From Streptomyces violaceoruber (GTDB lineage: Bacteria; Actinomycetota; Actinomycetes; Streptomycetales; Streptomycetaceae): a stretch of DNA of 64,000 bases. Numbering within the stretch: position 1 is the stretch's first letter; the number at the start of each line of letters is the position of its first letter. Positions 34,047 to 42,513 of this stretch are shown here, piece after piece. The notes beneath the pieces were generated by a model that saw nothing but the letters and a program-made list of their open reading frames with translations, had not been told where the DNA came from and did no database searches. The DNA lies in assembly GCA_000720805.1 (NCBI GenBank), contig JODI01000024.1, positions 1 through 64,000 of the forward strand, in the 5' to 3' direction. The position numbers and the translations under genes are program-made.

Positions 34047-36197
34047 TCAGCACAGACAAGGATCCGTACCCCACCCCAGGCCGCGGACGTCCCTGTCCCT
34101 CAGCGCGCCGGAGTAGGCCTGTACCTCGTCCACGTCGCCATGCAGGTACTCGCCCCAGCCGTCACCGACCTTGGCCCGGCCGATCTGGAGGGCACCGGTG
34201 CTGGTCCAGCCGTTGGGGAGGCTCGCGGTCGCCTGGGCGTTGGTGTAGCCGTCGAGGTAGAGCTTGATCGTGTCGGTGGCGTCGTCGTAGACCACGGCGA
34301 GGCGATGGCCCTGGCCCTCGCCTCCGTCCGCGCCCACGATCTGGGACACCACCTTCTCGGGGCTTCCGGCCGCGTCCTTCTCCGGCATCACCAGTTGCCA
34401 GGTGTGCGTCGACGGCTCGTAGCGCACCTTGAAGGCGTCGGTGTGCTCGCCGGCCTGCGAGAACACGGTCATCGGGTGGGCGGGCCCGGAGTCCGCGAGG
34501 CGTACGACGACGCCGAGAGTGAAGCTGTCCCCGGTGTCCACGACGGGCCCGTCGGCGGCGGCATACCCGTTCTCGCCGTCCAGAAGCAGATGGCCGTCGC
34601 CGACGAGTGGCGGCGGTACGTAGGTGCAGTCCGGGTCGAGGTCCGGGATACAGGAACTGTCGGAGCCCCGGTAGATCGAAGCCCCCGTGCCGAGCCGCAG
34701 CGGAGCGCCGTCCGACTGCTCGGGGCTCACACCGTCCGTTGCGTTCTCGAGCGACCAGTGGCCGAGCAGCTTCGGCTTGCGGTACGCCAGTTCGGCCAAC
34801 TCGTTCGGCACCACGACCCGGTCGTGAACCTGTACATCACCGATGTCCCCGTGCCACCGGTCCCGATAGCCGGCAGCCCCGCGGGCGCGCCCGATCTGGA
34901 AAGCGCCGGCCGCCTCGGTGGGAGTCGCGTCAGCCGCGGTCCCGGTCTCTTGGCTGTTGACGTACAGCCGCGCCTTGCCGGTCTCGGCGTCGTAGAGCCC
35001 CAGCAGATGGGTCCACTCGCCGGTCTCGGGGACGCCGCCGGACACCCGTGCGCCGCCGATCGCGAACGACCATGCGGGCCCGGAGTCCTGACGGCGCAGC
35101 CCGAGGCTGAAGCCGGGCGCCCCGTCGGCGTCCTGGCTGGCGACGGTCATGTTCTGGTCGGTTTCGGCGGGCCGTACCCACGCGCTCACCGCGAAGGTCT
35201 TACGCGTGTCGGTCGCCGGGGTGTCCGGGGTGAGAAAGCCGTGGCCGCTGCCGTCGAGGCCGACCGTGGCGGTGGTCGTGGTGCCCGTGGGCGCGGGGCC
35301 GCCGAAGGTCACGCCGGTCCCGGCACGGGCGGCGGTGCCGGTCTCGGCGGCGGCCGAGCGGGAGTCCACTGGGTCGTCCAGCTTCCAGCGGGCGACGGGA
35401 GCACGGCCGGCCTTCACGTTGAAGTCGTAAAGCGACTCCCCGCTGCTTCGGCCCGACCGGTCGATCGCGCGGACCGTCAGCGACTTCGGTCCCTCGGTGA
35501 GCGGCAGGTACGGAATGGTCACGGCCGCGCCCGGTCGCTCAGCGGAGACGGTGTCGTAAGGGCCGCCCACGAAGCCGTAGGTGTACGACACCACGTCGTC
35601 GGAGGGCGAGTCCATGGTGAAGTGGCCGTAGACGCCCACTCCGTCCACCCAGAACACGTCCTCCGGGTTGGGGTATTCGGGAGAGGTGATCGTCGCCTTC
35701 TCCGGGCTCACATCGTCGTACACGAACGAGCAGACCGAGCCGTCGCGCTCGTCGCTCCATGCGGAGGTCGCCTCGCCGTCGTTCGCGCGGACATGCCAGG
35801 AGACGATGGTGTTCGCCGGGATGTCGTTCGGCATCGTCCAGTACTGGCGCGACCCCGAGGAACGAATGACGGTGGTGTAGGTACGCCGCTGCTCCACTCC
35901 GGCCGCGTCCGTCCACCAGGCTTCGAACTCGCCACTGACCGGGCTGACTTCGGAGGGCTGGTTGTCCTCCTCCGGGTCGTACAGCACCGCACTGAGCCTG
36001 GGCGGTGCCGAAACGTATGGCGTGTCGTCACCGGTCGCGCAGGCCTTGCCTCCCGACTGGAGGTCTTGGACAAGCGGCTGATTCGGCGGCAGGTTGCCCA
36101 CCGCGTACGCCGTCCCGGCAGCCGTGGCCAGCAGCGCCGCCGCACAGCTCCCCACCACGGCCCGTCTGCGTCTGCCCGTCCTTGTGAACCTGGTCAA
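34047..36197 (-). CDS. secreted LamG/concanavalin A-like domain protein
   Basis: 716 residues. A basic leader, RFTRTGRRRRAVVGSCAAAL, with AGTAYA forms a signal peptide of about 32 residues. Residues from about 40 to 250 are Ig-like (beta) domains with SWHVRANDGEATSAWS. Two LamG-like jelly rolls follow (about 270-470 and 480-710), each with FAVSAWVRPAETDQN- or FTLGVVVRLADSGPA-type strands and a closing GDIGDVQVHDR or GDVDEVQAYSG. Such domains bind carbohydrate or protein outside the cell; no catalytic residues are visible. The TTG at 36197 follows GGGGAGGG at good spacing, and the in-frame extension to 36377 is unlikely. Confidence 0.75.
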   Translation of the reverse strand: MTRFTRTGRRRRAVVGSCAAALLATAAGTAYAVGNLPPNQPLVQDLQSGGKACATGDDTPYVSAPPRLSAVLYDPEEDNQPSEVSPVSGEFEAWWTDAAGVEQRRTYTTVIRSSGSRQYWTMPNDIPANTIVSWHVRANDGEATSAWSDERDGSVCSFVYDDVSPEKATITSPEYPNPEDVFWVDGVGVYGHFTMDSPSDDVVSYTYGFVGGPYDTVSAERPGAAVTIPYLPLTEGPKSLTVRAIDRSGRSSGESLYDFNVKAGRAPVARWKLDDPVDSRSAAAETGTAARAGTGVTFGGPAPTGTTTTATVGLDGSGHGFLTPDTPATDTRKTFAVSAWVRPAETDQNMTVASQDADGAPGFSLGLRRQDSGPAWSFAIGGARVSGGVPETGEWTHLLGLYDAETGKARLYVNSQETGTAADATPTEAAGAFQIGRARGAAGYRDRWHGDIGDVQVHDRVVVPNELAELAYRKPKLLGHWSLENATDGVSPEQSDGAPLRLGTGASIYRGSDSSCIPDLDPDCTYVPPPLVGDGHLLLDGENGYAAADGPVVDTGDSFTLGVVVRLADSGPAHPMTVFSQAGEHTDAFKVRYEPSTHTWQLVMPEKDAAGSPEKVVSQIVGADGGEGQGHRLAVVYDDATDTIKLYLDGYTNAQATASLPNGWTSTGALQIGRAKVGDGWGEYLHGDVDEVQAYSGALRDRDVRGLGWGTDPCLC

Positions 36198-36211
36198 ATG
36201 GCCCTCCCCTG

Positions 36212-36248
36212 TAAGCGCTTGACGCTCGTGGATCACACGAGCGCTTGA
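36212..36248 (-). promoter_or_regulatory. possible LacI-type operator before the LamG gene
   Basis: An AAGCGCTT palindrome (typical LacI-family core) at 36212-36221 is followed by the inverted pair CGCTCGTG / CACGAGCG and a second GAGCGCTT. All lie within 15-50 bp upstream of the TTG start, where a repressor would act. Confidence 0.45.
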
Positions 36249-36349
36249 AGCTAACAGAGACCACTGACAGCACCGAAAGGGGTTTCCCTGGCCGCCCTGT
36301 TCCAGAACCTCGGTACAACGCCGGGAAGGCTCGGCAGGGGCACGGAAGT

Positions 36350-36640
36350 GCGGTTGCTGTTCGAGGTGGAGCATCATCGCGTGGGAAGGGGAATCCGCTG
36401 CGCGAAGGTTCTGTCCCCTTCGGTCGAGCTGGGCGGAGGTGGGCTGCTGCGCTTGTGGGCGCGCTCAAGGACGCTCAGGGGCCGTCGAGGGGCCACAGGG
36501 ACAGGCACGGATCGACAAGCACCACACAGGACTGACGCCGCATCAGTACGTCTGACCTTTGCCTGAACGGGCTGAGTCCGCTGCTCGTCGGTTTGGAGTC
36601 CGGTGGCGCTCGGGACATATTCAACCCCTCTGACCTGCGG
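36350..36640 (+). repeat. dispersed noncoding repeat R, copy 3, joined to a partial repeat S
   Basis: Shares GTGGAGCATCATCGCG with copy 2, then CCGCTGCGCGAAGGTTCT, GAGGGGCCACA and CGACAAGCACCACACAG with copies 1 and 4. It runs into CTGACCT..CTGAACGGGCTGAGTCCGCTGCTCG, a shortened version of repeat S. This copy shows R and S to be parts of one unit. From 36641 to 37080 no gene is recognised. Confidence 0.7.
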
Positions 36641-37080
36641 CTGAGTAGATGATCGAGGGTGTCGTCGCGGTCAGGGCGACTGCCCTGAGGGTCGATGCCA
36701 GGACGCAGGGGCCGTACAGGGGCCGGGACGGCGCGGCGGTGACCAGGCCGACGGTGTCTCCGGGCTGGTTCAGTGTGATTCCAAGGGCAGGTTGCACAGC
36801 AAGGGCTGATGTCCCCGACGCGGCAGTCGAGTACCGGGCGGGCATGCCGGCGCCCGGCCGCGTCCAGGGGTGCGTCGACCGTGCGGTCGGCGGGGTTGGC
36901 CCGGAGCTCGCGTCCTGTGTCTCGCCCGTGGACCTCGTCGCCGAGAGCAGGCAGCATGTTTCCGCGCGCCGAGACGACGGCGGAGGAGATCGCGGCGGCC
37001 GGGCGGCGAGGGCACGTACGTACATGGATTACGTACTCCTACCGACGCGTCCCTGACACGTATGCCGTTTTCTTGCATTC

Positions 37081-37482
37081 ATGACGACACCGAGCGTGAA
37101 AGCGCAGATGCCGAAGAGTGTCAGGCCGGCGTTGGTGGGGGTACGGGTGCAGGCCGTGCCGAACCTGGCGGCGGGCGGCCTGTTGTCGGCCGTGGTGGAC
37201 GACGCGGCTGACCACCGTCGAGACAAGGGGCCGGGTTGCTCCGGTTCGTGGCAGTGCTGACGTCGCTGATCGCCGGGGCGCTTCTGCTGTGTGGCGTTTT
37301 CGCGGGCAAGCGGTCGACCGGCATACGTGTCACGGTCATCGGCATCGAGGCGCTGAGCCTGCTGAGCGGTGTGCTGGGCCTGCTCCAGGGGCGGCGTCTC
37401 GGTTCTCCCGCGCAATGCCTTCGCCCTCGCCGTGCCGCGGGGCTTCAGCTCCGCGGAAGCCGGGAACCGGCTCGCCCGGTGA
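37081..37482 (+). pseudogene. small integral membrane protein, two frameshifts
   Basis: Starts MTTPSVKAQMPKSVRPALVG with VRVQAVPNLAAGGLL in one frame, continues LLRFVAVLTSLIAGALLLCG and GIEALSLLSGVLGLLQG in a second, and ends GGVSVLPRNAFALAVPRGFS in a third. Read through the shifts it is a plausible three- or four-helix membrane protein. The stop overlaps the lipoprotein's GTG start. Confidence 0.6.
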
Positions 37483-38339
37483 GGTACCTACCGAGGCGCG
37501 TACCCGGGCCGAAGGGCCCCGTCGTGCCGGTCGTCGCGGCCCTCGCCGTGGCCGTCCTGTTCACCGGGGGTTGTTCGAGCGCCCGGGGCACGTCCCTTTC
37601 CGGGGATCCGTCCGGGAGCTCGACAGGGGTGTCCGAGTCGCCGAGCCCTTCGCCGACGCCCTCTCTCACTCCGCCGTATCCGACCGGGGCGTCCGGCTGC
37701 CACGACAACAAGGGGTGGACGGCCGAGGAATCCAGGGACTGGGTCCGGCTCGTCGTCGACACGCCCAAGGAGAACTACGAGGACGACGAGGTGAAGGTTG
37801 TCAGCCTGCCGGGGTACGACGGCCCGCTCTGCAGGAAGATCACCGTGCAGGTCGAGTTCTGGAAACTGGTGTACAGAGTCGCGAACGGCGCCGACGGCGA
37901 TCGGCTCTCGGACGGGACTCGACCCGACTACTACTTCGACATCCGCCGGGTGAAGCGCGTCGAACTCCATACGGACGCGAGCGTCGAGCAGAAGATCGCC
38001 CTGCCCGCGTCCCTCTACGCGACGGACCGCAGCCCCTGCGAGGGCGCCCTCCTCTCGATCACCGTGGGCAAGCCGCTGACGAGCAAGGAACTGCCCAAGG
38101 AGGTCGAGGTCGGCGGCGGAGAGGACCTCTGGGGTCGCGCCACTGTGGACTTCCGGTCGCAGCGGGTCGCCGACCACGAACTGTCCCAACCCTCGGCACC
38201 GCACGTGTGCAGCCCGGACGGCAAGCCCACCGCCGACCCGGCCGATGTACCCACACCGGGCTCCCGGCCGACGGACCTCTACCCGACGCCCGACCACAGC
38301 TTCGACATCGACGACGTCCTCCGCTCTCCCGCGCCCTGA
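37479..38339 (+). CDS. putative lipoprotein, function unknown
   Basis: 286 residues from GTG 37479. The N terminus VRYLPRRVPGPKGPVVPVVA, LAVAVLFTGGCSS is a lipoprotein signal with lipobox TGGC (Cys at about 38), followed by a Ser/Pro-rich linker (SPSPSPTPSLTPPYP) and a folded domain from about 70 (WVRLVVDTPKENYEDDEVKV, FDIRRVKRVELHTD). The frame is open to 37236, but that upstream part belongs to the decayed membrane protein, so a shorter lipoprotein is preferred. No family recognised. Confidence 0.65.
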   Translation: MRYLPRRVPGPKGPVVPVVAALAVAVLFTGGCSSARGTSLSGDPSGSSTGVSESPSPSPTPSLTPPYPTGASGCHDNKGWTAEESRDWVRLVVDTPKENYEDDEVKVVSLPGYDGPLCRKITVQVEFWKLVYRVANGADGDRLSDGTRPDYYFDIRRVKRVELHTDASVEQKIALPASLYATDRSPCEGALLSITVGKPLTSKELPKEVEVGGGEDLWGRATVDFRSQRVADHELSQPSAPHVCSPDGKPTADPADVPTPGSRPTDLYPTPDHSFDIDDVLRSPAP

Positions 38340-38446
38340 GCCCCGTCCGAGGGATCCGGTCGTGCACCGACCGCTTCGCCACATCAACGGGCCCTGCCAC
38401 ATGGCGAGTTCGGCAGGGCCACCCGACCTCACCTTGGGGGAATCAC

Positions 38447-39304
38447 ATGCGTATACGCACTGCGGCCACCGTCCTTTCCGGCGCCGTCGTACTCTCGGCG
38501 CTCGTCCTTCCGGGCGCCGCCCAGGCAGCGGAGCACCCTGGGGCGGCGAGGGATCTCAGAGCCTTCGCCTCGCAGAGCGTCCAGCCGAAGGACGCGCTGG
38601 GCGGCACCACATTCAAGAACGGAGTCGTCAACAAGGGCAAGGACATCGTTCTGGGCGTGACGGGCAAGAAGGCCGTTCCCGTCACGTTCACCGCCTTCGA
38701 CGAGGAAGGCGTAGCCATCACCCAGGCCTTCCTGTGGCAGGGCACTGACAGTTCGAGCACGGACACCATCACCGGCGGCCTGGAGTCGGACGACTACCCC
38801 ACCTGCACGGAGACGCCGGTCCAGAACGGCTACAGCTACAGCTGCAAGACGATCTTCACCATCGACCCCGCGGTCGCCTTCAAGGACGGCAACGGCACCG
38901 CGGGGACCTGGAAACTCTTCCTGGGCGCCTACGACCTCTACGCGAACGCCAGTTACGACGACGACGTCGCCAGGACCAAGATCAAGCGTGCCGCCAAGCT
39001 GACCGTCAACGCCTCCCCGGAGCCGGTGAAGAAGGGCAAAACCATTACGGTCACCGGCAAGCTGAGTCGCGCCAACTGGACCACGGGCAAGTACGCCGGA
39101 TACGCGACCCAGCCGGTGAAGTTGCAGTTCCGCAAGAAGGGCAGCAGCACCTACACCACGCTCAAGACGGTCAAGACCAGCAGCACCGGCACCTTGAGCA
39201 CCACCACCAAGGCCGGCTCCGACGGCTACTACCGCTTCGTGTTCGCCGGCACCACCACGACCGGCTCCGCGACGGCGCCCGGCGACTTCGTCGACGTCAG
39301 GTAG
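38447..39304 (+). CDS. secreted DUF5707-like protein
   Basis: 285 residues with a clean signal peptide (MRIRTAATVLSGAVVLSALV, cleavage after AAQA). A beta-rich domain with a Cys pair (DYPTCTETPVQNGYSYSCKT) is followed by an Ig-like domain with basic character (LTVNASPEPVKKGKTITVTG, LQFRKKGSSTYTTLKTVKT). The layout resembles Streptomyces DUF5707 exported proteins; the role is unknown. GGGGGAA precedes the ATG. It lies 107 bp after the lipoprotein and may be cotranscribed. Confidence 0.7.
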   Translation: MRIRTAATVLSGAVVLSALVLPGAAQAAEHPGAARDLRAFASQSVQPKDALGGTTFKNGVVNKGKDIVLGVTGKKAVPVTFTAFDEEGVAITQAFLWQGTDSSSTDTITGGLESDDYPTCTETPVQNGYSYSCKTIFTIDPAVAFKDGNGTAGTWKLFLGAYDLYANASYDDDVARTKIKRAAKLTVNASPEPVKKGKTITVTGKLSRANWTTGKYAGYATQPVKLQFRKKGSSTYTTLKTVKTSSTGTLSTTTKAGSDGYYRFVFAGTTTTGSATAPGDFVDVR

Positions 39305-39380
39305 GCAGCTTGCCGGCCGAGACCGCGGTGGCCGGTTCACAGAGGCTCACTGATCACCGCCGAGGGCACCTGGGCCACGC

Positions 39381-39900
39381 TCAGTCCTGCTCCGCGCGGG
39401 CGTCCCCGGAACGGCTCCCGGTGCGGCGGCGGGCCATCAGCGTGGCCAGGGCGGTACGCGAGAAGACCCCGGTCTTGCGGAAAGCGCGGGAGACATGGGT
39501 CTCGACGGTACGCCGGCTGACGTAGAGCCGGTCCGCGATGGCCTGGCTGGTGAGCCCGTGCGCCACCAGTTCGGCCATCTCCAGTTCCCTGGCGGTCAGG
39601 GTTGCCGGCCGGTGGGTGAGTTCGGCGCGGTCCGGGGAACCGTACGGAACCTCGGAGCCGCCACCGGGCGGACGGGTGGCGTCGGCGAGGCCGACCAGCA
39701 TTCCGCTGCCGCCCGCCTCGGCGAGCCGGCGCCCCCTGAGCCAGGCGCGCGTGCCGCCCCGGCCACGGCCCGCCGCCGCTTCCGGCGGGGCGCCGAGCAG
39801 CAGGGAGCGGACCTCCCAGAAGACCGCGCCGCAGCGGGCGCTCTCCGCCGCGGCCTCCGCGAAACCCGGGGCGGTCCAGCGAGCGGGCTTGCGCCCAGCC
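39381..39900 (-). pseudogene. LuxR-family (LAL-type) regulator, 5'-truncated
   Basis: The C-terminal HTH is intact (LTARELEMAELVAHGLTSQA, YVSRRTVETHVSRAFRKTGV) after helical TPR-like sequence (FAEAAAESARCGAVFWEVRS). The upstream part, normally several hundred residues of ATPase and TPR domain in LAL regulators, is missing; the frame runs into repeat R copy 4 at about 39905. Confidence 0.75.
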
Positions 39901-39904
39901 CTTC

Positions 39905-40039
39905 CGTACTGGAGGGAGATCCGCTGCGCGAAGGTTCTCTCTCCTCGGCTGAACCGGGCGGACGCGGCTGTTGCTGCGGGAAGCGTCCATCTCATCGACC
40001 TCCCGGGGCCATTGAGGGGCCACAAGGACAGGAACACAT
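39905..40039 (+). repeat. dispersed noncoding repeat R, copy 4
   Basis: Shares GATCCGCTGCGCGAAGGTTCT, GAACCGGGCGGACGCGGCTG and GGGGCCATTGAGGGGCCACA (plus AGGACAGGAACAC) with copies 1 and 3. It sits exactly at the broken 5' end of the LuxR gene. Confidence 0.75.
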
Positions 40040-40090
40040 GGGGTTTGAGCCGGCGCCGGCGGCCGGGCAGCCGCCTGGGCCGCGAGCCTG

Positions 40091-40483
40091 TTACTCACGG
40101 CGCGTTCCCGGCCCGCTCGCCGCGTGCTCCTGCGATTTCCCTGCCGCCTTGGGTGTAGCCGGCCGCGGCGGCAGATCCGTGTGCTTCACCGTGAACCCGC
40201 CCTTGATCACGGGGGCGAACGGCGCCGGAGCCATGCAGGTGCCGGTGGGCGGCTCCACGTCCTTCACCTCTGTGGCCCGGGGCTCGAGGTTCACGATGTC
40301 CCAGCCGAAGCCGAGGTGGTCCTGGTCGCCGCCGCGTCCCTGCTGGATGCTGAGGCCGAACCGCCTGCCACGCTCCCAGACGTTCGACTCCTCCACGACG
40401 GCGGTGAGCGTTGCTATGCCGCCCCCGGTGACCAGGCAGTCCACCTTCACCGGAGAGCCTTCCATCGCATGGCCGCACTGCAC
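40091..40483 (-). CDS. hypothetical protein, probably 5'-truncated
   Basis: 130 residues from ATG 40483. The body (VDCLVTGGGIATLTAVVEES, LSIQQGRGGDQDHLGFGWDI, CMAPAPFAPVIKGGFTVKHT) reads like the beta-rich C-terminal part of an exported actinomycete protein, yet there is no signal peptide, so the 5' part may be lost. No function assigned. The 40484-40685 gap shows only a possible short coding fragment on the plus strand. Confidence 0.45.
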   Translation of the reverse strand: MQCGHAMEGSPVKVDCLVTGGGIATLTAVVEESNVWERGRRFGLSIQQGRGGDQDHLGFGWDIVNLEPRATEVKDVEPPTGTCMAPAPFAPVIKGGFTVKHTDLPPRPATPKAAGKSQEHAASGPGTRRE

Positions 40484-40685
40484 CGTCCTGCCGGCTGACG
40501 GGCAAACCCTGACGGCCTACGACCGGAAAGACCCTGGGGAACCAGACCACCGTGCTGGTCTCCGCCCTGCCCGAACACCGAAAATCGCGTCGGCCGCCCG
40601 ACAGCAGTTCCCCCCTCAACGACTCCTCAACGCCCCAACCAGACAGCGAGGTTGGATCGCTGACGAGACGTCTGGCCGACCGCGC

Positions 40686-41063
40686 CTACGGGTGCGTGTC
40701 CGTGATCGCGATGACCTCGTCGAGGTGGTCCAGGGCGGCCTGCATGTCGTCGATCTTGGCCTGGATGCGCTCGCGCTCGGCTCGCAGCATGGCTCGTTGC
40801 GCGGCGTCGGTGTGCCCGGAGTCCCAGCACGGAAGGAGTTCGGTGATCCTTCGGCTGGTGAGGCCTGCGGCGAACATCTCCTGGAAGAAGCGGACCAGGG
40901 GGATGGCGTCCTGCCGGTACAGGCGCTGGCCGGACGGGCTGCGCTCCGCGATGAGCAGCCCTTGCTGCTCGTAGTAGCGCACGGCGCGCACTGAGACGCC
41001 GGCACCTCGTGCCACCTCGCCGATGCGGATCAACCGCTCGGCCGCGGCCACCGTGACAGTCAT
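40686..41063 (-). CDS. MerR-family transcriptional regulator
   Basis: 125 residues. The N-terminal winged HTH is complete (LIRIGEVARGAGVSVRAVRY, YEQQGLLIAERSPSGQRLYR), followed by a coiled-coil dimerisation helix (RAERERIQAKIDDMQAALDH). There is no Cys cluster, so it is not a metal or SoxR-type sensor. It is divergent from an SDR gene, and MerR proteins normally act on the divergent promoter. The ATG at 41063 is preferred over the upstream in-frame start. Confidence 0.88.
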   Translation of the reverse strand: MTVTVAAAERLIRIGEVARGAGVSVRAVRYYEQQGLLIAERSPSGQRLYRQDAIPLVRFFQEMFAAGLTSRRITELLPCWDSGHTDAAQRAMLRAERERIQAKIDDMQAALDHLDEVIAITDTHP

Positions 41064-41105
41064 GGTGATTCCTCTCACCCCTGGGCTGACGACCAGCACT
41101 TGCCC

Positions 41106-41121
41106 CTGACGCCAGCGTCAG
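41106..41121. promoter_or_regulatory. MerR-type operator between MerR and SDR genes
   Basis: CTGACGC-CA-GCGTCAG is a perfect 7-bp inverted repeat 17 bp upstream of the SDR ATG. Its position and symmetry match operators that MerR regulators untwist. Confidence 0.6.
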
Positions 41122-41138
41122 CTTTTAGCGTACCGGCC

Positions 41139-41867
41139 ATGGATATCAACAACTCCGTCGCCCTTGTCACCGGAGCCAACCGCGGCCTGGGCCGCGCCTT
41201 CGCCCAGCGCCTGCTCGAACGGGGCGCCCACAAGGTCTACGCGACGGCCCGCCGACCGGAGACCGTGGACCTGCCCGGGGTCGAGGTGCTGCCCCTCGAC
41301 ATCGCCGATCCCGCATCCGTGAGGGCCGCCGCCGAGGCCGCCCCGGACGTCTCGCTACTCATCAACAACGCGGGAATCAGTACGGGGACCGACCTGGTGA
41401 CCGGTTCGCTGGACACGGTGCGGCACGAACTGGAGACCAACATGTTCGGCCACCTGGGAATGATCCGGGAGTTCGCGCCGGCGCTCGCCAGGAACGGCGG
41501 GGGCGCGATCGTCAACGTCCTCTCCGCGATGTCGTGGTTCGGGGGCAGGGGCGCCAACGCCTACCACCTGACCAAGGCCGCCGCCTGGGCCATGACCAAC
41601 GGCGTCCGCCTGGAGCTCGCCGAGCAGGGCACGCTCGTCACAGCGGTACACCTCGGCCTGGCAGACACCGACATGGCGGCGGGCTGGCCCGTGGACAAGA
41701 TCGCTCCGCCGGACCTGGCCGACGCGGCGCTCGACGGTGTCGAGTCGGGCTCGGCCGAGGTCCTCGCCGACCAGTGGAGTCGGGACGTCAAGTCCCGTCT
41801 GCCGCTGACGCCGGAAGAGTTCAACGCCGCAATGGACCGTGCCCTGGCGGCGCTGATGGCGGCCTGA
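41139..41867 (+). CDS. short-chain dehydrogenase/reductase
   Basis: 242 residues with cofactor motif VTGANRGLGRAFAQRLLERG, NNAG (LLINNAGISTGTD), and the catalytic Ser/Tyr-x3-Lys region (NVLSAMSWFGGRGANAYHLT, Tyr-His-Leu-Thr-Lys). It is an NAD(P)H-dependent oxidoreductase of unknown substrate. The ATG at 41139 lies just after the MerR-type operator, so its expression is probably MerR-controlled. It is strongly similar to the SDR at 42514-43212 (same VTGANRGLG, NNAGISTG and LSALSW/LSAMSW patterns). Confidence 0.88.
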   Translation: MDINNSVALVTGANRGLGRAFAQRLLERGAHKVYATARRPETVDLPGVEVLPLDIADPASVRAAAEAAPDVSLLINNAGISTGTDLVTGSLDTVRHELETNMFGHLGMIREFAPALARNGGGAIVNVLSAMSWFGGRGANAYHLTKAAAWAMTNGVRLELAEQGTLVTAVHLGLADTDMAAGWPVDKIAPPDLADAALDGVESGSAEVLADQWSRDVKSRLPLTPEEFNAAMDRALAALMAA

Positions 41868-41962
41868 GGGCCCCTCGGGCCGCACGATTTCGGTCGGCTG
41901 CTTCTCCATCGGCCCCTCGAACTCCTCTGCTTGAGGTTGAACTCGTGGTGTCGTGTCGCTGA

Positions 41963-42308
41963 TCAGGTGGGTCCGACGGTCAGGCCGGTCCCGGCGAGGC
42001 AGCCGTGCATGAGGCGACTGTCGGTACTGGATGAGGCGTAAGCCGCGTCGGATGCGCCGGTCGAGGTGTTCGGGGGTACTGAAGGCGACGTTGGAGAGCC
42101 ATCCGCGTCGCAGGAGAGACCAGATGCCTTCGACGGGGTTGACGTCGGGTGCGTAGGGCGGCAGGTAGTAGATGGTCAGCCACTCCCGGGCTACCGCCCA
42201 GTGCCGCAGGTCGGCGGCTTTGTGGACGCTGAGGTTGTCCCAGGCCAGGACCATCGGGCCGCCGAGCTGCTGGGGGTCGGAGATCAGCAGGTCCCGGTAC
42301 CGTGCCCG
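41963..42308 (-). pseudogene. IS630-family transposase C-terminal remnant
   Basis: DLLISDPQQLGGPMVLAWDN, WLTIYYLPPYAPDVNPVEGI and WSLLRRGWLSNVAFSTPEHL are the second half of an IS630 DDE transposase, including the Asp in AWDN and the Glu in NPVEG. A frameshift just before the end separates the final MHGCLAGTGLT. The 5' half and both inverted ends are gone. The 42311-42513 stretch holds only a short plus-strand reading frame I cannot assign. Confidence 0.75.
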
Positions 42309-42513
42309 AGAAGAGGCCACCGTCGACAGCGTCACCGAGACCCCGGGCGCCCGTCGGCTGCTCACCTCCCTGCCCGCGCACGCCTCGGCCGTCGTCACCT
42401 CCGCCTCCCGCACCATGACCGAACGCCCGCTTGAAGTGGGACACCGTCGTCGGGACGGGGCCGACGCCGGACCTTCAGGGGAGGTACTCATCGGCGTGCC
42501 GGCCGACCGCTCG

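Noticed and set aside
33825..36248. An 807-residue plus-strand frame opposite the LamG gene
   Set aside because: No domain or start signal; the minus strand has a signal peptide and two LamG domains.
36641..37080. Possible genes in the gap before the membrane protein relic
   Set aside because: Frames on both strands are similar in length and none shows a domain or start signal.
42311..42513. A plus-strand frame after the IS630 relic (TVDSVTETPGARRLL)
   Set aside because: Short, no start or recognisable family; could be a fragment but cannot be supported.
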